From contig DAOUET010000185.1 of NCBI GenBank assembly GCA_034430155.1, positions 1-64,000 on the forward strand: a stretch of DNA of 64,000 bases, given 5' to 3'. Below are positions 34,806-44,412 of this stretch, in pieces. This DNA is from DAOUET01 sp034430155. Lineage in GTDB: Bacteria; Chloroflexota; Anaerolineae; Anaerolineales; UBA4823. Below the pieces are notes generated by a model, which saw nothing but the letters and a program-made list of their open reading frames with translations, was not told the DNA's origin and did not search any database. Numbering within the stretch: position 1 is the first letter of the stretch; each line of letters begins with the position of its first letter. The position numbers and the translations under genes are program-made.

Positions 34806-35798
34806 TCAATCGGATGGTTTGGCCAATTTCAACCTTATGAAGAGCATGGGAGCCCCCGCTGATGCCCATACTCCAACGAGAAAATAGCGCAGGTATCGTA
34901 AAGTGTAAGCCAGTGGGAAATCTCCCTGCGGGAACACGACCCCCAGACCATACCAGAGGATAAACACCCCCACTATCCCGATCGGATATCTGATGAGGCG
35001 AGTTTTCAAAGTGCCCCCGGCGTTGTATCCGATCCGGTCAAAAAGCCAAATGGCACCCGCTGAAAGACCGAAAAAAGCTCCGGAGGCTGTCATCAAATAA
35101 GAAAGACTGAGTGGGTGAATCTGGGTAGCTACGGGAGTCGCGGAAGCGGCGTTATCTACCCATGCAACCGGGATTTGGAAATCGCCAAGGCTGATCTTTA
35201 CGATTACCCCCAGCATGATAAAGGATAAAGAAGCGGCAAAGCTGACCAGCAGACGGGTGGTGAGCTTTCGATCTGCCAACCAGGCGATCACGAGTGATTC
35301 AAAGCGTAGGAATAGCCAAAGTAAGAGAAATCCAGAAACCCAGCCAACTACCACATCTACAAGAAAATGCATACCTAACACCATTCGCGAAGAACCAACC
35401 AGGATGATCAAAAGAGTGAGGGCAACCCAAACCCATACACGCCTGGATGAATACACTAACAATCCCAATACAGAAGCCGCGTTCATAGCATGACCTGAGG
35501 GTATTCCAAACGTATCCTCGGAAACATAAGCGTGAACTTTCGGGCTGTACCAAAAGGGCCGGGGGGTATGAAATACCATCTTTAGCGTAGGGATCAACCC
35601 ATTGCTGAGCATTAATATCACTCCCAACCTGATTCCCAGATTTGAATCAACGCACCAATAAAAGGCGGGCATTAACAGGATAAATAATTCCTCACTACCT
35701 AACAGCGTGACAATCTTCATTGAAGAAATCAACCAATCACCCAGGCTTTGTAGATAAAGCACTAAATTGAGTCCGCTGTCGAAAGTAAAGGGTATCAT
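34806..35798 (-). CDS. PAP2-family membrane phosphatase
   Basis: A 330-residue protein with about eight membrane helices. The three PAP2 motifs are complete: K-x6-R-P in KMVFHTPRP, PSGH in FGIPSGHAMN, and S-R-x5-H-x3-D in SSRMVLGMHFLVD. Family members dephosphorylate lipid phosphates such as phosphatidic acid, undecaprenyl pyrophosphate or sphingosine phosphates on the outer face of the membrane. The C-terminal half has extra helices beyond the core, as in the larger members. Its start overlaps the stop of the upstream MFS gene (ATGA), so the two are one operon. Confidence 0.88.
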   Translation of the reverse strand: MIPFTFDSGLNLVLYLQSLGDWLISSMKIVTLLGSEELFILLMPAFYWCVDSNLGIRLGVILMLSNGLIPTLKMVFHTPRPFWYSPKVHAYVSEDTFGIPSGHAMNAASVLGLLVYSSRRVWVWVALTLLIILVGSSRMVLGMHFLVDVVVGWVSGFLLLWLFLRFESLVIAWLADRKLTTRLLVSFAASLSFIMLGVIVKISLGDFQIPVAWVDNAASATPVATQIHPLSLSYLMTASGAFFGLSAGAIWLFDRIGYNAGGTLKTRLIRYPIGIVGVFILWYGLGVVFPQGDFPLAYTLRYLRYFLVGVWASAGAPMLFIRLKLAKPSD

Positions 35799-37066
35799 GG
35801 TTCCCCTCCCTTATCACCAGATATGGATGTGAGGCCTATTTCCCCAGACAGGTTTTCAGGCACAGCCTGCTGATCGAAATTCCCCCACGCAGATTGAGGC
35901 AAAGAATCCTTGGGTAGAATTGACCGCTGCTCGTGATCTAACCCCATGCTCTCTCTAGTTTTTAATGAAAAAACGGCGCTGGTAAGTAGAGATGCGAGGA
36001 TCAGTACAGCCGCGCTGGTATACATCCAGGCAGGATCACGCGTATAAAGGTAACCGGCCAGGATCGGTGCAAGGACCATGGTTGTGGAACTAACCGTTTC
36101 TGTCAGGCCATAAGCCAACCCCATTTTCGATTGATGGACCAGCTGGCGCACCTGTGCAGTAGCAAATGAGCGGGCAGTTTTAAACCCCCCCAATAAGAAA
36201 TATCCCAGCATAAACCAGGGCAGGCCGGTCCCACGCCACAAAAACAATGAAAACAATCCAACTGCGACCTGACCGAGAAGAAAGCCCAACCGAGCGGATA
36301 ATTGACCAAGCAAGAGGTTTAGTACTACCACCCCAATACTGCTGATGGAATAAAGCGAGCCGATTTGACTCAAGGAGAGATCCCGCTGATTTTCCAGGAA
36401 ATTGGGTGATAAGGGTTGGGGAAGGTACATGGCGAATGTGGCCAAAAAGACGACCCCCAAGTAGACTAAATAGCGAGGGTTGAATAACCATGCATTGCCA
36501 ACGGCTTCGCTCGCTTTGGATTCGACCGGTTGTGAGCGGATGAAGAGGATGATGATAGTCGAGGCCATAAAAATCCAGGCAGCAATGAAGTATGTTTGCC
36601 GTAAACCGACCTGTTCGCCAATTTGACCACCAATCCAGGGGCCAATTACTACCCCAAAGTTAAAGCTAGCAGAGATAAGGGTGAGAGCGCGTCCCACGGA
36701 CCACTTTCCACGGGCAACGGTGATATAGGAATTTAGGGGTGACAAAACAAAAAGGGTAATCCCATAGATCAATAAACCCACTACAAACAGTGACAATCCA
36801 TTCGCCAACGCCATGATCCAGGTTGCTATCACCGCCATTACCCAAGCTGCGATCATGATTGGCTTGCGCCCATAACGATCTGCCAGATATCCCGCTGGGA
36901 TATGCGAGACCATCATCATCAAGCCAAACCCACCCAAGATCGTACCGATGCTGATTGGGTCAGCTCCTAACTGCTGAAGATAAATTGGTTGGAAATAGAA
37001 GAACAACCCCTCACCGATACCCCAAGTAAACAGAGAGATCGCCACGAGAATAAGATCTATGTTCAT
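35795..37066 (-). CDS. major facilitator superfamily transporter
   Basis: A 423-residue protein with twelve predicted helices. The loop 2-3 signature is AGYLADRYGRKPIMIAAW (G-x3-D-R-x-G-R-K), and a related motif appears in the second half near LGQLSARLGFLLG. A hydrophilic tail of about 45 residues follows the last helix. It resembles drug- or sugar-exporting MFS proteins, but the substrate is unknown. It is upstream of and overlapping the PAP2 phosphatase gene. The 216 bases upstream (37067-37282) hold no supported gene. Confidence 0.85.
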   Translation of the reverse strand: MNIDLILVAISLFTWGIGEGLFFYFQPIYLQQLGADPISIGTILGGFGLMMMVSHIPAGYLADRYGRKPIMIAAWVMAVIATWIMALANGLSLFVVGLLIYGITLFVLSPLNSYITVARGKWSVGRALTLISASFNFGVVIGPWIGGQIGEQVGLRQTYFIAAWIFMASTIIILFIRSQPVESKASEAVGNAWLFNPRYLVYLGVVFLATFAMYLPQPLSPNFLENQRDLSLSQIGSLYSISSIGVVVLNLLLGQLSARLGFLLGQVAVGLFSLFLWRGTGLPWFMLGYFLLGGFKTARSFATAQVRQLVHQSKMGLAYGLTETVSSTTMVLAPILAGYLYTRDPAWMYTSAAVLILASLLTSAVFSLKTRESMGLDHEQRSILPKDSLPQSAWGNFDQQAVPENLSGEIGLTSISGDKGGEP

Positions 37067-37282
37067 CGTTTAATCTTGCTCAGGCGGTAGTAAAAATGGG
37101 CTGCCTCTTGAAAAAAGGGCTGACGCCGGGACTTATTTGAATTATTTAGCCGGATTTTCCACCTCTCTTTTTCGGGGCAGGGTGATCTACTCGGTTGAAG
37201 AGTCCTTTGATTAGAAAGGTATGTCGATAAATCGATGAGATTGCTGAACAAGAGGATTTTGGTTAAAGTAGAAAAGGGATGC

Positions 37283-38410
37283 TTAGAAAACCTGCAGCTG
37301 GCGGGGTAAATTGCTCAGGCTCTCCCCACCAGTAGAGGTGATCACAAAATCGTCTTCAACGCGCACACCCCAACGACCAGGCAGGTAAATACCGGGTTCA
37401 ATGGTAAAGGTCATCCCGTTGACCAAGGGTAATTGGTTGTCTGAGCGGATATAAGGCTCTTCGTGACTCTCAAGCCCCAGACCATGACCAGTGCGGTGGA
37501 TGAAATATTGGCCATAACCAGCGACCTCAATGACAGAACGGGCCGCGGAGTCCACTTCGCCAGCCGGGATGCCGGGACGTGCCCGATCGCGAGCGGCGAA
37601 ATTTGCCTTCTCGACCAGTTTTGCCACCTGAACCATCTGCGGGTCTGGTTCTCCAATAGCGAAGGTGCGGGTAAGATCGGATAGATACCCCTTAAATGAG
37701 GCACCCCAATCCAGGATAAGCATATCACCTTTCACTAAAGATCGATCGGTCGGGGTGGCATGGGGATTGGCGCTATTCGGTCCAGAAGCCACAATTGGTG
37801 AGAAGGGCAATTGTGGATCTGATCCGTGACGCAGGAGTTGTAAGGTGAGTTCGGCGGCGAGTTCCCGTTCGGTCATCCCGATCTTTATCAAAGGTATAGT
37901 TGCTTTGAGGGCGTCTTGGGCGATGTCCACGGCGCTTTGCATGGCTGAGATCTCGGATACGTCCTTGTGCATGCGGACCGAAGCAATGGCGTCTTCAGCG
38001 GATAGCATTTTCGCCCCTGGCGCGGCAACCTCCAGAAGGCGCAGTTCGAGAACTCTAAATCTGCGAGGTTCTAAACCAATTCTGCAGCCATCAATGCCGG
38101 TGAAAGCAACCGCTTGCTTGAAGGCAGTGACCCAAGTATTTGGATCCTCTTTATAAGGGAAACTTTGGAGGGGAAAATCCAGGCTGTTGACCTTGCCAGC
38201 TTCCAACTCTGGTAAGACGATAGCGAGAGGTTTACCCGGAACGAATATCAGCAGCTCTGGACGTTCGCTCAGATGGAAGTGCAGACCTGACAGATAGGAG
38301 AGGCTTGGACCGGAGTTGAGGGCGAGGGCATCTATCCCCGAAGTTGGCAAGACCTCAGCAAGTTTAGCCAGGCGAATTTTGTAAATTGAACTGGTTGCAG
38401 CGTTCGACAT
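37283..38410 (-). CDS. M24-family metallopeptidase (Xaa-Pro aminopeptidase type)
   Basis: A 375-residue pita-bread metalloprotease that removes an N-terminal residue, typically before proline. The N-terminal creatinase-like domain has RLAKLAEVLPTSGIDALAL. The catalytic domain holds LILDWGASFKGYLSDLTRTFAIG (two Asp ligands), FIHRTGHGLGLESHEEPY (His ligand), and FTIEPGIYLPGRWGVRVEDDFVIT (two Glu ligands). The ATG at 38410 has GGAG five bases ahead and gives the usual N-terminus; an ATG at 38488 would add 26 residues with no family resemblance. Confidence 0.9.
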   Translation of the reverse strand: MSNAATSSIYKIRLAKLAEVLPTSGIDALALNSGPSLSYLSGLHFHLSERPELLIFVPGKPLAIVLPELEAGKVNSLDFPLQSFPYKEDPNTWVTAFKQAVAFTGIDGCRIGLEPRRFRVLELRLLEVAAPGAKMLSAEDAIASVRMHKDVSEISAMQSAVDIAQDALKATIPLIKIGMTERELAAELTLQLLRHGSDPQLPFSPIVASGPNSANPHATPTDRSLVKGDMLILDWGASFKGYLSDLTRTFAIGEPDPQMVQVAKLVEKANFAARDRARPGIPAGEVDSAARSVIEVAGYGQYFIHRTGHGLGLESHEEPYIRSDNQLPLVNGMTFTIEPGIYLPGRWGVRVEDDFVITSTGGESLSNLPRQLQVF

Positions 38411-38683
38411 GTGCGCTCCAATATGAATTGAGATAGTCTGATTATAGCCTGAACAAAGAATAGCGGGTAGCAAGCAAGATTTTCCCATATCATTAATTAG
38501 GGTAAATTTGCCAGAAAGGCCTTTAAATTGTTGAGCCTGCGCTCTATCATTAGGAATCAGCTTGACGAGTAGAAGCGAATAAAACCGTTGGCCACTACCT
38601 GCCTTCAGTAGAAATTTTATTGCATTTCACGTGATTGGGAGTGCTGTTTCCCACTTACTGGGTATTAGCAAGCCTGTCAAGTT

Positions 38684-38712
38684 TTAGGATTGGCGATGTG
38701 TCAGTGTATAAT
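38684..38712 (+). promoter_or_regulatory. possible promoter giving a nearly leaderless mRNA
   Basis: A perfect TATAAT (38707-38712) lies only 9 bases before the ATG at 38722, with TTAGGA 17 bases upstream as a weak -35. Transcription would start within a few bases of the start codon. Confidence 0.35.
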
Positions 38713-38721
38713 ACATAGGTC

Positions 38722-39375
38722 ATGTTTGATCTACCTCTATTTCCGCTTAATACCGTGCTGTTCCCAGGGATGCCCTTGAACTTGCATATTTTTGAAGAGC
38801 GCTACAAGCGGATGATTCGAATATGCCTGCAGACACGTCAGCCATTTGGAGTGGTACTGATCAAACACGGCTTAGAAGCTTATGGCCCAATCGCTGAACC
38901 TCACTATATCGGTTGCACTGCGCGAATTTTAGAATCCGAGCCATTGAGCGATGGGCGCATGAATATTGTTGCGTTAGGACAAAAACGGTTTCGAATTCTA
39001 ACTTTCGATTACGAAAAGGCATATCTGGTTGGGCGGGTTGAGCTATACCCCTTGGAGCAAGCGCACCCAGAATTTCTAGAGCAGAAAGGAAACCACTTAC
39101 GCCCCATGGTAAGGGGCTATATGCAAATATTGACAGAGGCAAGTGATGCCAACCTCGACCCACGACATCTTCCCCACGATCCATTGGTTTTGGCTTATTT
39201 AGCTGCAGTTCTGCTTCAAATCCCTCCCGAACAGAAACAGAAATTATTGACCTTGAGACAAGCGACCGATCTGTTGAGCGATTTGCTGTTGATTTACCGC
39301 CGCGAATTAGCTTTACTACGAGCATTGCTTTCAGGCGAAGCCCGGCAAAGTTTAGGTCATTTTTCGGTAAACTAA
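38722..39375 (+). CDS. Lon N-terminal (substrate-binding) domain protein
   Basis: A 217-residue protein equal to the LON_substr_bdg domain without the ATPase or protease parts. It opens FDLPLFPLNTVLFPGMPLNLHIFEERYKRMI, the domain's signature, and continues with FGVVLIKHG, IGCTARILESEPLSDGRMNIVALGQKRFRI and a helical C-terminus (DPLVLAYLAAVLLQIPPEQKQKLL...). Such stand-alone proteins are widespread and their function is unclear; they are not proteases. The promoter TATAAT is only 9 bases from the ATG. It is a single gene. Confidence 0.9.
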   Translation: MFDLPLFPLNTVLFPGMPLNLHIFEERYKRMIRICLQTRQPFGVVLIKHGLEAYGPIAEPHYIGCTARILESEPLSDGRMNIVALGQKRFRILTFDYEKAYLVGRVELYPLEQAHPEFLEQKGNHLRPMVRGYMQILTEASDANLDPRHLPHDPLVLAYLAAVLLQIPPEQKQKLLTLRQATDLLSDLLLIYRRELALLRALLSGEARQSLGHFSVN

Positions 39376-39805
39376 TCGGGTGTGCGGCTCCCAATCAGGG
39401 GTCCTGAAGATCAGGAATAGAAGTTGAGATGACAGCTAAGAAATCCCACCTGGCCTGGAAAGCTTGATAGAATCTGGATCAACATTAAAGTTAAGGTCCT
39501 TTCTATAGGCGAACAAGAATTCAGGGGGTGGAAGTAAGATTTTTTATGATAAACGCATCATGATCTTTCAATCGGGTTTACGGGAAAGATTCAAGGACGG
39601 ATAGCGATATAAAGCTCTTTAAGGATTGCTTCATTTTAGACGACCCTTTAAAGAGATGTATTGGCTGGCTTTGATATAATAATTAGATTGCCAATGAAGA
39701 ACCCGCCTAAACAAGGGTCTGTCGAGGTTCGTTATTTGGTCTAGAAAGCAATATTGGGGAATAAAAAATTACATATCAGAGAAGAATAAGAAAAGAGGAG
39801 ATCTA
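39376..39805. other. 430-bp intergenic region upstream of the peptide ABC operon
   Basis: No convincing ORF or RNA gene. TATAAT (39675-39680) is a possible -10 element for the operon, although no matching -35 is evident. AGAGGAGA precedes the ATG at 39806 by 6 bases and is the ribosome site of the first gene. Confidence 0.4.
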
Positions 39806-41404
39806 ATGGAGGGTAAGTATAAACACCCTGGAACAGGGCGAATGCCTGCTGTCATGATCTTTTTTGTGATCATGGCTCTTTTCCTGCAAGCCTGCGCAGG
39901 AGCTTCGGCGACTTCTACACCTGGACCAGTGTCGCAAGAGCAAGCCAGCCAGACTGCCACTACAGAAGGGGCTATCCAAAAAGGCACCCTAAGGGTTGCC
40001 TTGCAGCCTATTGTGCAGACCGATCCAGCATTAATTTCGTCTGACCCAGAAATAATGGTGGCTAACGCGGTATATGACTACCTGGTAGATATCACTCCGC
40101 AAAACACTATCACCCCTCGTTTGGCGGTTGATTGGAAAGTCAGCAATGACGGTCTGACTTATGTTTTTACCTTGGTAAAAGGTGTTACCTTTCACGACGG
40201 CAGCTCGTTCAGCGCCAATGACGTGGTCTGGACATTCAACCGCCTGAAAAATCCCGACGTGGGTTCCTCAACTGCTGATCTTTATGCAAATATCGATAAG
40301 ATCGAAGCGACCAGTGATCTTGAAGTGACCTTCACGCTAAAAAATCCCAATCCCTTCTTTTTGTTTGACTTGAGCGACAACCATGCTCTTGTCATGAAGG
40401 TCAACACTCAAGATCCTACTGACTTCAACGGTACCGGCCCATTCGTGGTCACCAAGTACAGCCCGGAGGACAGAGTCATCGTGCAGGCTAACCCAAATTA
40501 CTTCGTAAAAGGTGAACCAAAATTGGCTGGTATAGAATTTATATTCTTCAACGATCAAACCGCTCAGGTTGACGCTTTACGTGGTGGTCAAGTGGACTTG
40601 GTGTTCGCCATATCCACGGATTTATACACTAACCTGCAAAACGAACAAGACCTTACCTTATTGGATGTGGCAACTAACGCCTTTGACTTGATCCGGTTGC
40701 GAGCGGATCAAAAGCCCGGAGATGATCCCCGCGTGATTCAGGCACTCAAGCTAGCTACGGACCGGGAAGCGATCTTCAACCTGGTCCTTCAGAGTTTTGG
40801 TGAGCCTGGACGTGATAGTCCAATTGGTCCGCTCTACACCCAATATTACACGGATCAATACCCTCTGCCTGCGAGAGATGTGAATAAAGCCAAGCAATTA
40901 TTAGCGGATGCAGGATACCAGAATGGTTTGAAGCTGGATTTACATACACCCGATACCGGCAACCGCCCTAATCTGGCAGCGGTTTTAAAGGACCAGTGGT
41001 CAGAAGCTGGCGTCGATATAAACGTTATCGTCGAGCCTGAGAGCGTATATTATGGCGAAAACCACTGGTTGGAAGTAAATCTGGGCATAACTGGTTGGGG
41101 ATCCCGACCATACCCACAGTTCTACCTGGATGTGATGCTGAAATGTGGTGCAAAGTGGAATGAAGCCCACTATTGCAATTCAAAATTGGACGAGCTGATG
41201 ACCACAGCCGGCACCACTATGGATGAACAAAAACGAGTTGAGGCTTATCACGAAATTCAACAAATCCTAATCGAGGAAGGACCAATTATCATCCCTTATT
41301 TCTTCGCACAACTGGGAGCTATCAACAACCAATACCAGGGATTTGTAATGAAAGCCTTCCCCGGACGTTCCGATTTCCGTCCGGTCATGTTCACTGGAAG
41401 TTAA
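39806..41404 (+). CDS. peptide-type ABC transporter substrate-binding lipoprotein (SBP family 5)
   Basis: A 532-residue extracytoplasmic binding protein. The N-terminus has a hydrophobic signal (MIFFVIMALFLQAC) ending in lipobox LQAC with Cys30 as the lipidation site, then a Ser/Thr/Pro-rich linker. The mature part has the family block ITPRLAVDWKVSNDGLTYVFTLVKGVTFHDGSSFSANDVVWTFNRL in pieces, DALRGGQVDLVFAIS and FNLVLQSFGEPGRDSPIGP. This family delivers di- and oligopeptides, nickel, opines or sugars; the ligand cannot be told. It is first in an operon with both permeases and a fused ATPase. Confidence 0.9.
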   Translation: MEGKYKHPGTGRMPAVMIFFVIMALFLQACAGASATSTPGPVSQEQASQTATTEGAIQKGTLRVALQPIVQTDPALISSDPEIMVANAVYDYLVDITPQNTITPRLAVDWKVSNDGLTYVFTLVKGVTFHDGSSFSANDVVWTFNRLKNPDVGSSTADLYANIDKIEATSDLEVTFTLKNPNPFFLFDLSDNHALVMKVNTQDPTDFNGTGPFVVTKYSPEDRVIVQANPNYFVKGEPKLAGIEFIFFNDQTAQVDALRGGQVDLVFAISTDLYTNLQNEQDLTLLDVATNAFDLIRLRADQKPGDDPRVIQALKLATDREAIFNLVLQSFGEPGRDSPIGPLYTQYYTDQYPLPARDVNKAKQLLADAGYQNGLKLDLHTPDTGNRPNLAAVLKDQWSEAGVDINVIVEPESVYYGENHWLEVNLGITGWGSRPYPQFYLDVMLKCGAKWNEAHYCNSKLDELMTTAGTTMDEQKRVEAYHEIQQILIEEGPIIIPYFFAQLGAINNQYQGFVMKAFPGRSDFRPVMFTGS

Positions 41405-42300
41405 TGTCCACCAAGGTACCTGGCGATCTCACCAACCTGCAAAGCGCTGCTTCCAGTAGGGGGCGGCGCTTTGCAACTGCGTTAAAAGGTCTTTACGCGA
41501 AACCCGCTTCGGCTTTCGGCACGACAATTTTTATGGTCTTCGTGCTCCTTGCTGTAATCGGACCATTAATCGCCCCTTATGGTGAGAATCAAATCATCGC
41601 GACAGAGGCCAAACAACCGCCTTCAACATCTCATTGGTTTGGCACAGATAACTTGGGTCGAGACATATTTAGCAGAGTCGTGCTGGGGGCCAGAGATATT
41701 TTGGCCTTATCTGGGCTGGGAACATTGCTAGCAGTGATCATCGGTATTTTTCTTGGATTGATCAGCGGTTATCGAGGAGGCTGGTTTGATGAAACCATCA
41801 TGCGATTCTTTGATAGTCTCCTGGCATTACCCGCTTTGCTATTGGCATTAGTGCTCTTAGGTATTTTAGGTCCGTCAAATAACAGCGTGTTGATCGTGAT
41901 CGTTGTGGTCTACACACCAATTGTCGCCAGAGTTGTCCGCAGTGTGGCACTGGGGGTTAAAACCAAAGGATTTGTGGAGGTGGCGCGGTTGCAAGGCGAA
42001 TCGCTCACTTGGATTTTAACCCGTGAAATCCTACCCTCAGTATTACCAGCTTTGACCGTTGAAGCCGCGCTACGTTTTTCATATGCGATTTTCCTGGTTG
42101 CATCGCTTGGGTTCTTGGGCGTCGGCGTTCAACCCCCCAACCCCAATTGGGGGTTGATGGTCAGTGAGGCGCGCAGTAATGTGAATCAAACCCCCTGGGC
42201 GATGGTATTTCCTGCAGCGGCAATTTCTATAGTAGTCATCGGTGTAAATCTGATGGCAGACGGTCTTAAGCGCGTCTTCCAGGCTCCAGTTAATGTTTGA
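41404..42300 (+). CDS. peptide-type ABC transporter permease (DppC-like)
   Basis: A 298-residue inner membrane permease with about six helices. The N-terminal OppC_N segment precedes HWFGTDNLGRDIFSRVVLGAR, a strong DppC/OppC hallmark. The ATPase-contact EAA loop is VEVARLQGESLTWILTREILPSVLP. The C-terminal SLGFLGVGVQPPNPNWGLMVSEA is also characteristic. The start overlaps the last base of the binding-protein stop. The partner permease is encoded separately at 44413, after the ATPase, which is not the most common order. Confidence 0.92.
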   Translation: MSTKVPGDLTNLQSAASSRGRRFATALKGLYAKPASAFGTTIFMVFVLLAVIGPLIAPYGENQIIATEAKQPPSTSHWFGTDNLGRDIFSRVVLGARDILALSGLGTLLAVIIGIFLGLISGYRGGWFDETIMRFFDSLLALPALLLALVLLGILGPSNNSVLIVIVVVYTPIVARVVRSVALGVKTKGFVEVARLQGESLTWILTREILPSVLPALTVEAALRFSYAIFLVASLGFLGVGVQPPNPNWGLMVSEARSNVNQTPWAMVFPAAAISIVVIGVNLMADGLKRVFQAPVNV

Positions 42301-42309
42301 TAGAGATCA

Positions 42310-44409
42310 ATGAGCCCAGGAAAAAGAAAGGCCCCCATCCTTAATATTAAAAATCTTACCGTAGCTTACCGGCAGGGGGATGAGTGGCTGGATGCTGCGA
42401 GAGAGGTCTCTTTTTGCATCCAGGCCGGTGAGACTTATGGGCTGGTGGGAGAAAGCGGTTCAGGTAAAACCACCCTGGTTTTAGCGATAATGCGCTACCT
42501 GGGGGCAAATGGGTCCGTTCGCCAGGGTGTGATCGAATTAGATGGTCAGGATTTGTGTACATTGAGTGAATCAGAGATGCGCCAGATCTGGGGGAGGAAA
42601 ATCAACCTGGTGCCGCAGAACCCTCAATCTGCGCTCAACCCATCGATCCGTGTCGGTGAGCAGCTGGCGGAGACCCTTCGCTACCATCAGAAAGTTGACC
42701 CAGCGGTTGCACGGCGTCAAGTCGTGGGGTTGCTTGAAATGGTGCATATCGCTGATCCCGAACAAATCGCGCAAAGCTACCCGCACCAGATCAGCGGTGG
42801 GATGCAACAGCGGGTGATGATTGCTATGGCGTTGAGCACTGAGCCTCGTTTATTGATACTGGACGAACCCACCACCAGTTTGGATGTGACCACACAATCT
42901 GTTATTCTGGATCTGGTGAGGGAGCTGATCCACGGTAGGCAAACGGCCGCTTTATATGTAACCCATAATTTGGGAGTGGTAGCCCAAGTTTGTGACCGGG
43001 TTGCAGTGTTATACGCCGGGGATCTGGTGGAAGACGCTTCCACCAAAGACTTGTACCGCAAACCTTTGCACCCCTATACCAGAGGATTGTTAGATAGCGT
43101 TCCCCGCCTGGGCGAAACCAAGAACCAGGTTCAATTACGGGGGATTACAGGGCAGATTCCACCCTTGGGAGAACGACCAACGGGTTGTGTTTTCAGACCG
43201 CGATGTCCGCTGGTTATTGAGGTATGCTACCAACGACCTGCTCTGTATGAACTGACTGATAAACGAAGAGCACGCTGCCATCGATGGGAAGAGATCCAGC
43301 GGGGTGAAGCGAACGCCCAACAATCCTCCCCCGAGGTGATTAAAACAGAACCGATCAACACAAAAGAAAATCAGGAAGTCCTGAAATTAGTGGATATGAA
43401 GGTGTATTTTCCGTTGCGCCATTCATTAGGGGAGCTAGTGCGCCGTAGAAAGCCGCGCTTTGTTCGCGCTGTTGATGGCGTTGAATTAAAAATCAGGCAT
43501 GGCCAAACATTGGGTCTGGTGGGAGAAAGCGGTAGTGGAAAAACGACCATCGCTCGCTCTGTAATGGGCTTGGTGGAGAAAACCGCTGGAGATATCGAAC
43601 TTTTGTCTATTCCCTTGCCCCAAAAACTCTCTGATAGAGATTTAGAGACTTTGCGCCATCTACAAATGATTTTCCAAAACCCTGAAGACGCTTTGAATCC
43701 ATACCTGACCGTGGGTGGGAGTTTGAGCAGGCCTCTGATTACCATGATGGGAAAATCTGGGATTGAGGTTGATGAAGATGTAGCCAAATTGTTGGTGAGG
43801 GTGCAATTGCCTGCGGGTTACGCCAGGCGATTACCTGAGCAGTTAAGTGGAGGTGAGAAACAAAGGATCGCGATCGCACGCGCCTTCGCCTCAAACCCGG
43901 ACGTATTGATCGCCGATGAACCGGTTTCGTCCCTAGACGTCTCCGTACAAGCATCTATTTTGAACCTGCTCAACCAATTGCAGATCGACCACGGTAGTAG
44001 CTTGTTGTTCATCTCGCATAACTTGGCTGTGGTTGGTTATTTGGCTGATAGGATCGCAGTGATCTACCTGGGTCAATTGATGGAAGTAGCTGATGCGGAT
44101 GTTTTGTTCGAGGTACCTTATCACCCTTATACTGAGGCCTTGTTGTCGGCGATACCATTGGCAGATCCGTACGCGGAACAAACCCAGATTCGCTTAGAAG
44201 GGGAAATTCCGAGTGCAATCCAAAAACCCAGCGGTTGTCCATTTCATACGCGCTGCCCCCGATTTCTAGGTGAAATCTGTGTAAACAAGACCCCACCATG
44301 GAGGCTTGATGAGGAAACTGGCAAACAATATTTTTGTCACATTCCTGTAAGTGAATTACGCCAATCTCAAGAGCGTGTCTTCACCTTCAAGTATTCTCAT
44401 CCGGAATAA
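42310..44409 (+). CDS. fused double ATPase of a peptide-type ABC transporter (DppD-DppF in one chain)
   Basis: A 699-residue protein with two complete ABC ATPase domains that are usually separate polypeptides. The first half (about 1-330) has Walker A GESGSGKTT, signature ISGGMQQRVMIAMAL, Walker B LLILDEPTTSLD and the oligopeptide C-terminal Cys motif CVFRPRCPLVIEVC. The second half (about 355-690) has GESGSGKTT, LSGGEKQRIAIARAF, VLIADEPVSSLD and CPFHTRCPRFLGEIC. Both halves keep all catalytic residues. The Cys-rich tails bind an iron-sulfur cluster in some homologues. Nine bases separate it from the permease gene; the second permease gene follows at 3 bases. Confidence 0.93.
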   Translation: MSPGKRKAPILNIKNLTVAYRQGDEWLDAAREVSFCIQAGETYGLVGESGSGKTTLVLAIMRYLGANGSVRQGVIELDGQDLCTLSESEMRQIWGRKINLVPQNPQSALNPSIRVGEQLAETLRYHQKVDPAVARRQVVGLLEMVHIADPEQIAQSYPHQISGGMQQRVMIAMALSTEPRLLILDEPTTSLDVTTQSVILDLVRELIHGRQTAALYVTHNLGVVAQVCDRVAVLYAGDLVEDASTKDLYRKPLHPYTRGLLDSVPRLGETKNQVQLRGITGQIPPLGERPTGCVFRPRCPLVIEVCYQRPALYELTDKRRARCHRWEEIQRGEANAQQSSPEVIKTEPINTKENQEVLKLVDMKVYFPLRHSLGELVRRRKPRFVRAVDGVELKIRHGQTLGLVGESGSGKTTIARSVMGLVEKTAGDIELLSIPLPQKLSDRDLETLRHLQMIFQNPEDALNPYLTVGGSLSRPLITMMGKSGIEVDEDVAKLLVRVQLPAGYARRLPEQLSGGEKQRIAIARAFASNPDVLIADEPVSSLDVSVQASILNLLNQLQIDHGSSLLFISHNLAVVGYLADRIAVIYLGQLMEVADADVLFEVPYHPYTEALLSAIPLADPYAEQTQIRLEGEIPSAIQKPSGCPFHTRCPRFLGEICVNKTPPWRLDEETGKQYFCHIPVSELRQSQERVFTFKYSHPE

Positions 44410-44412
44410 GGC

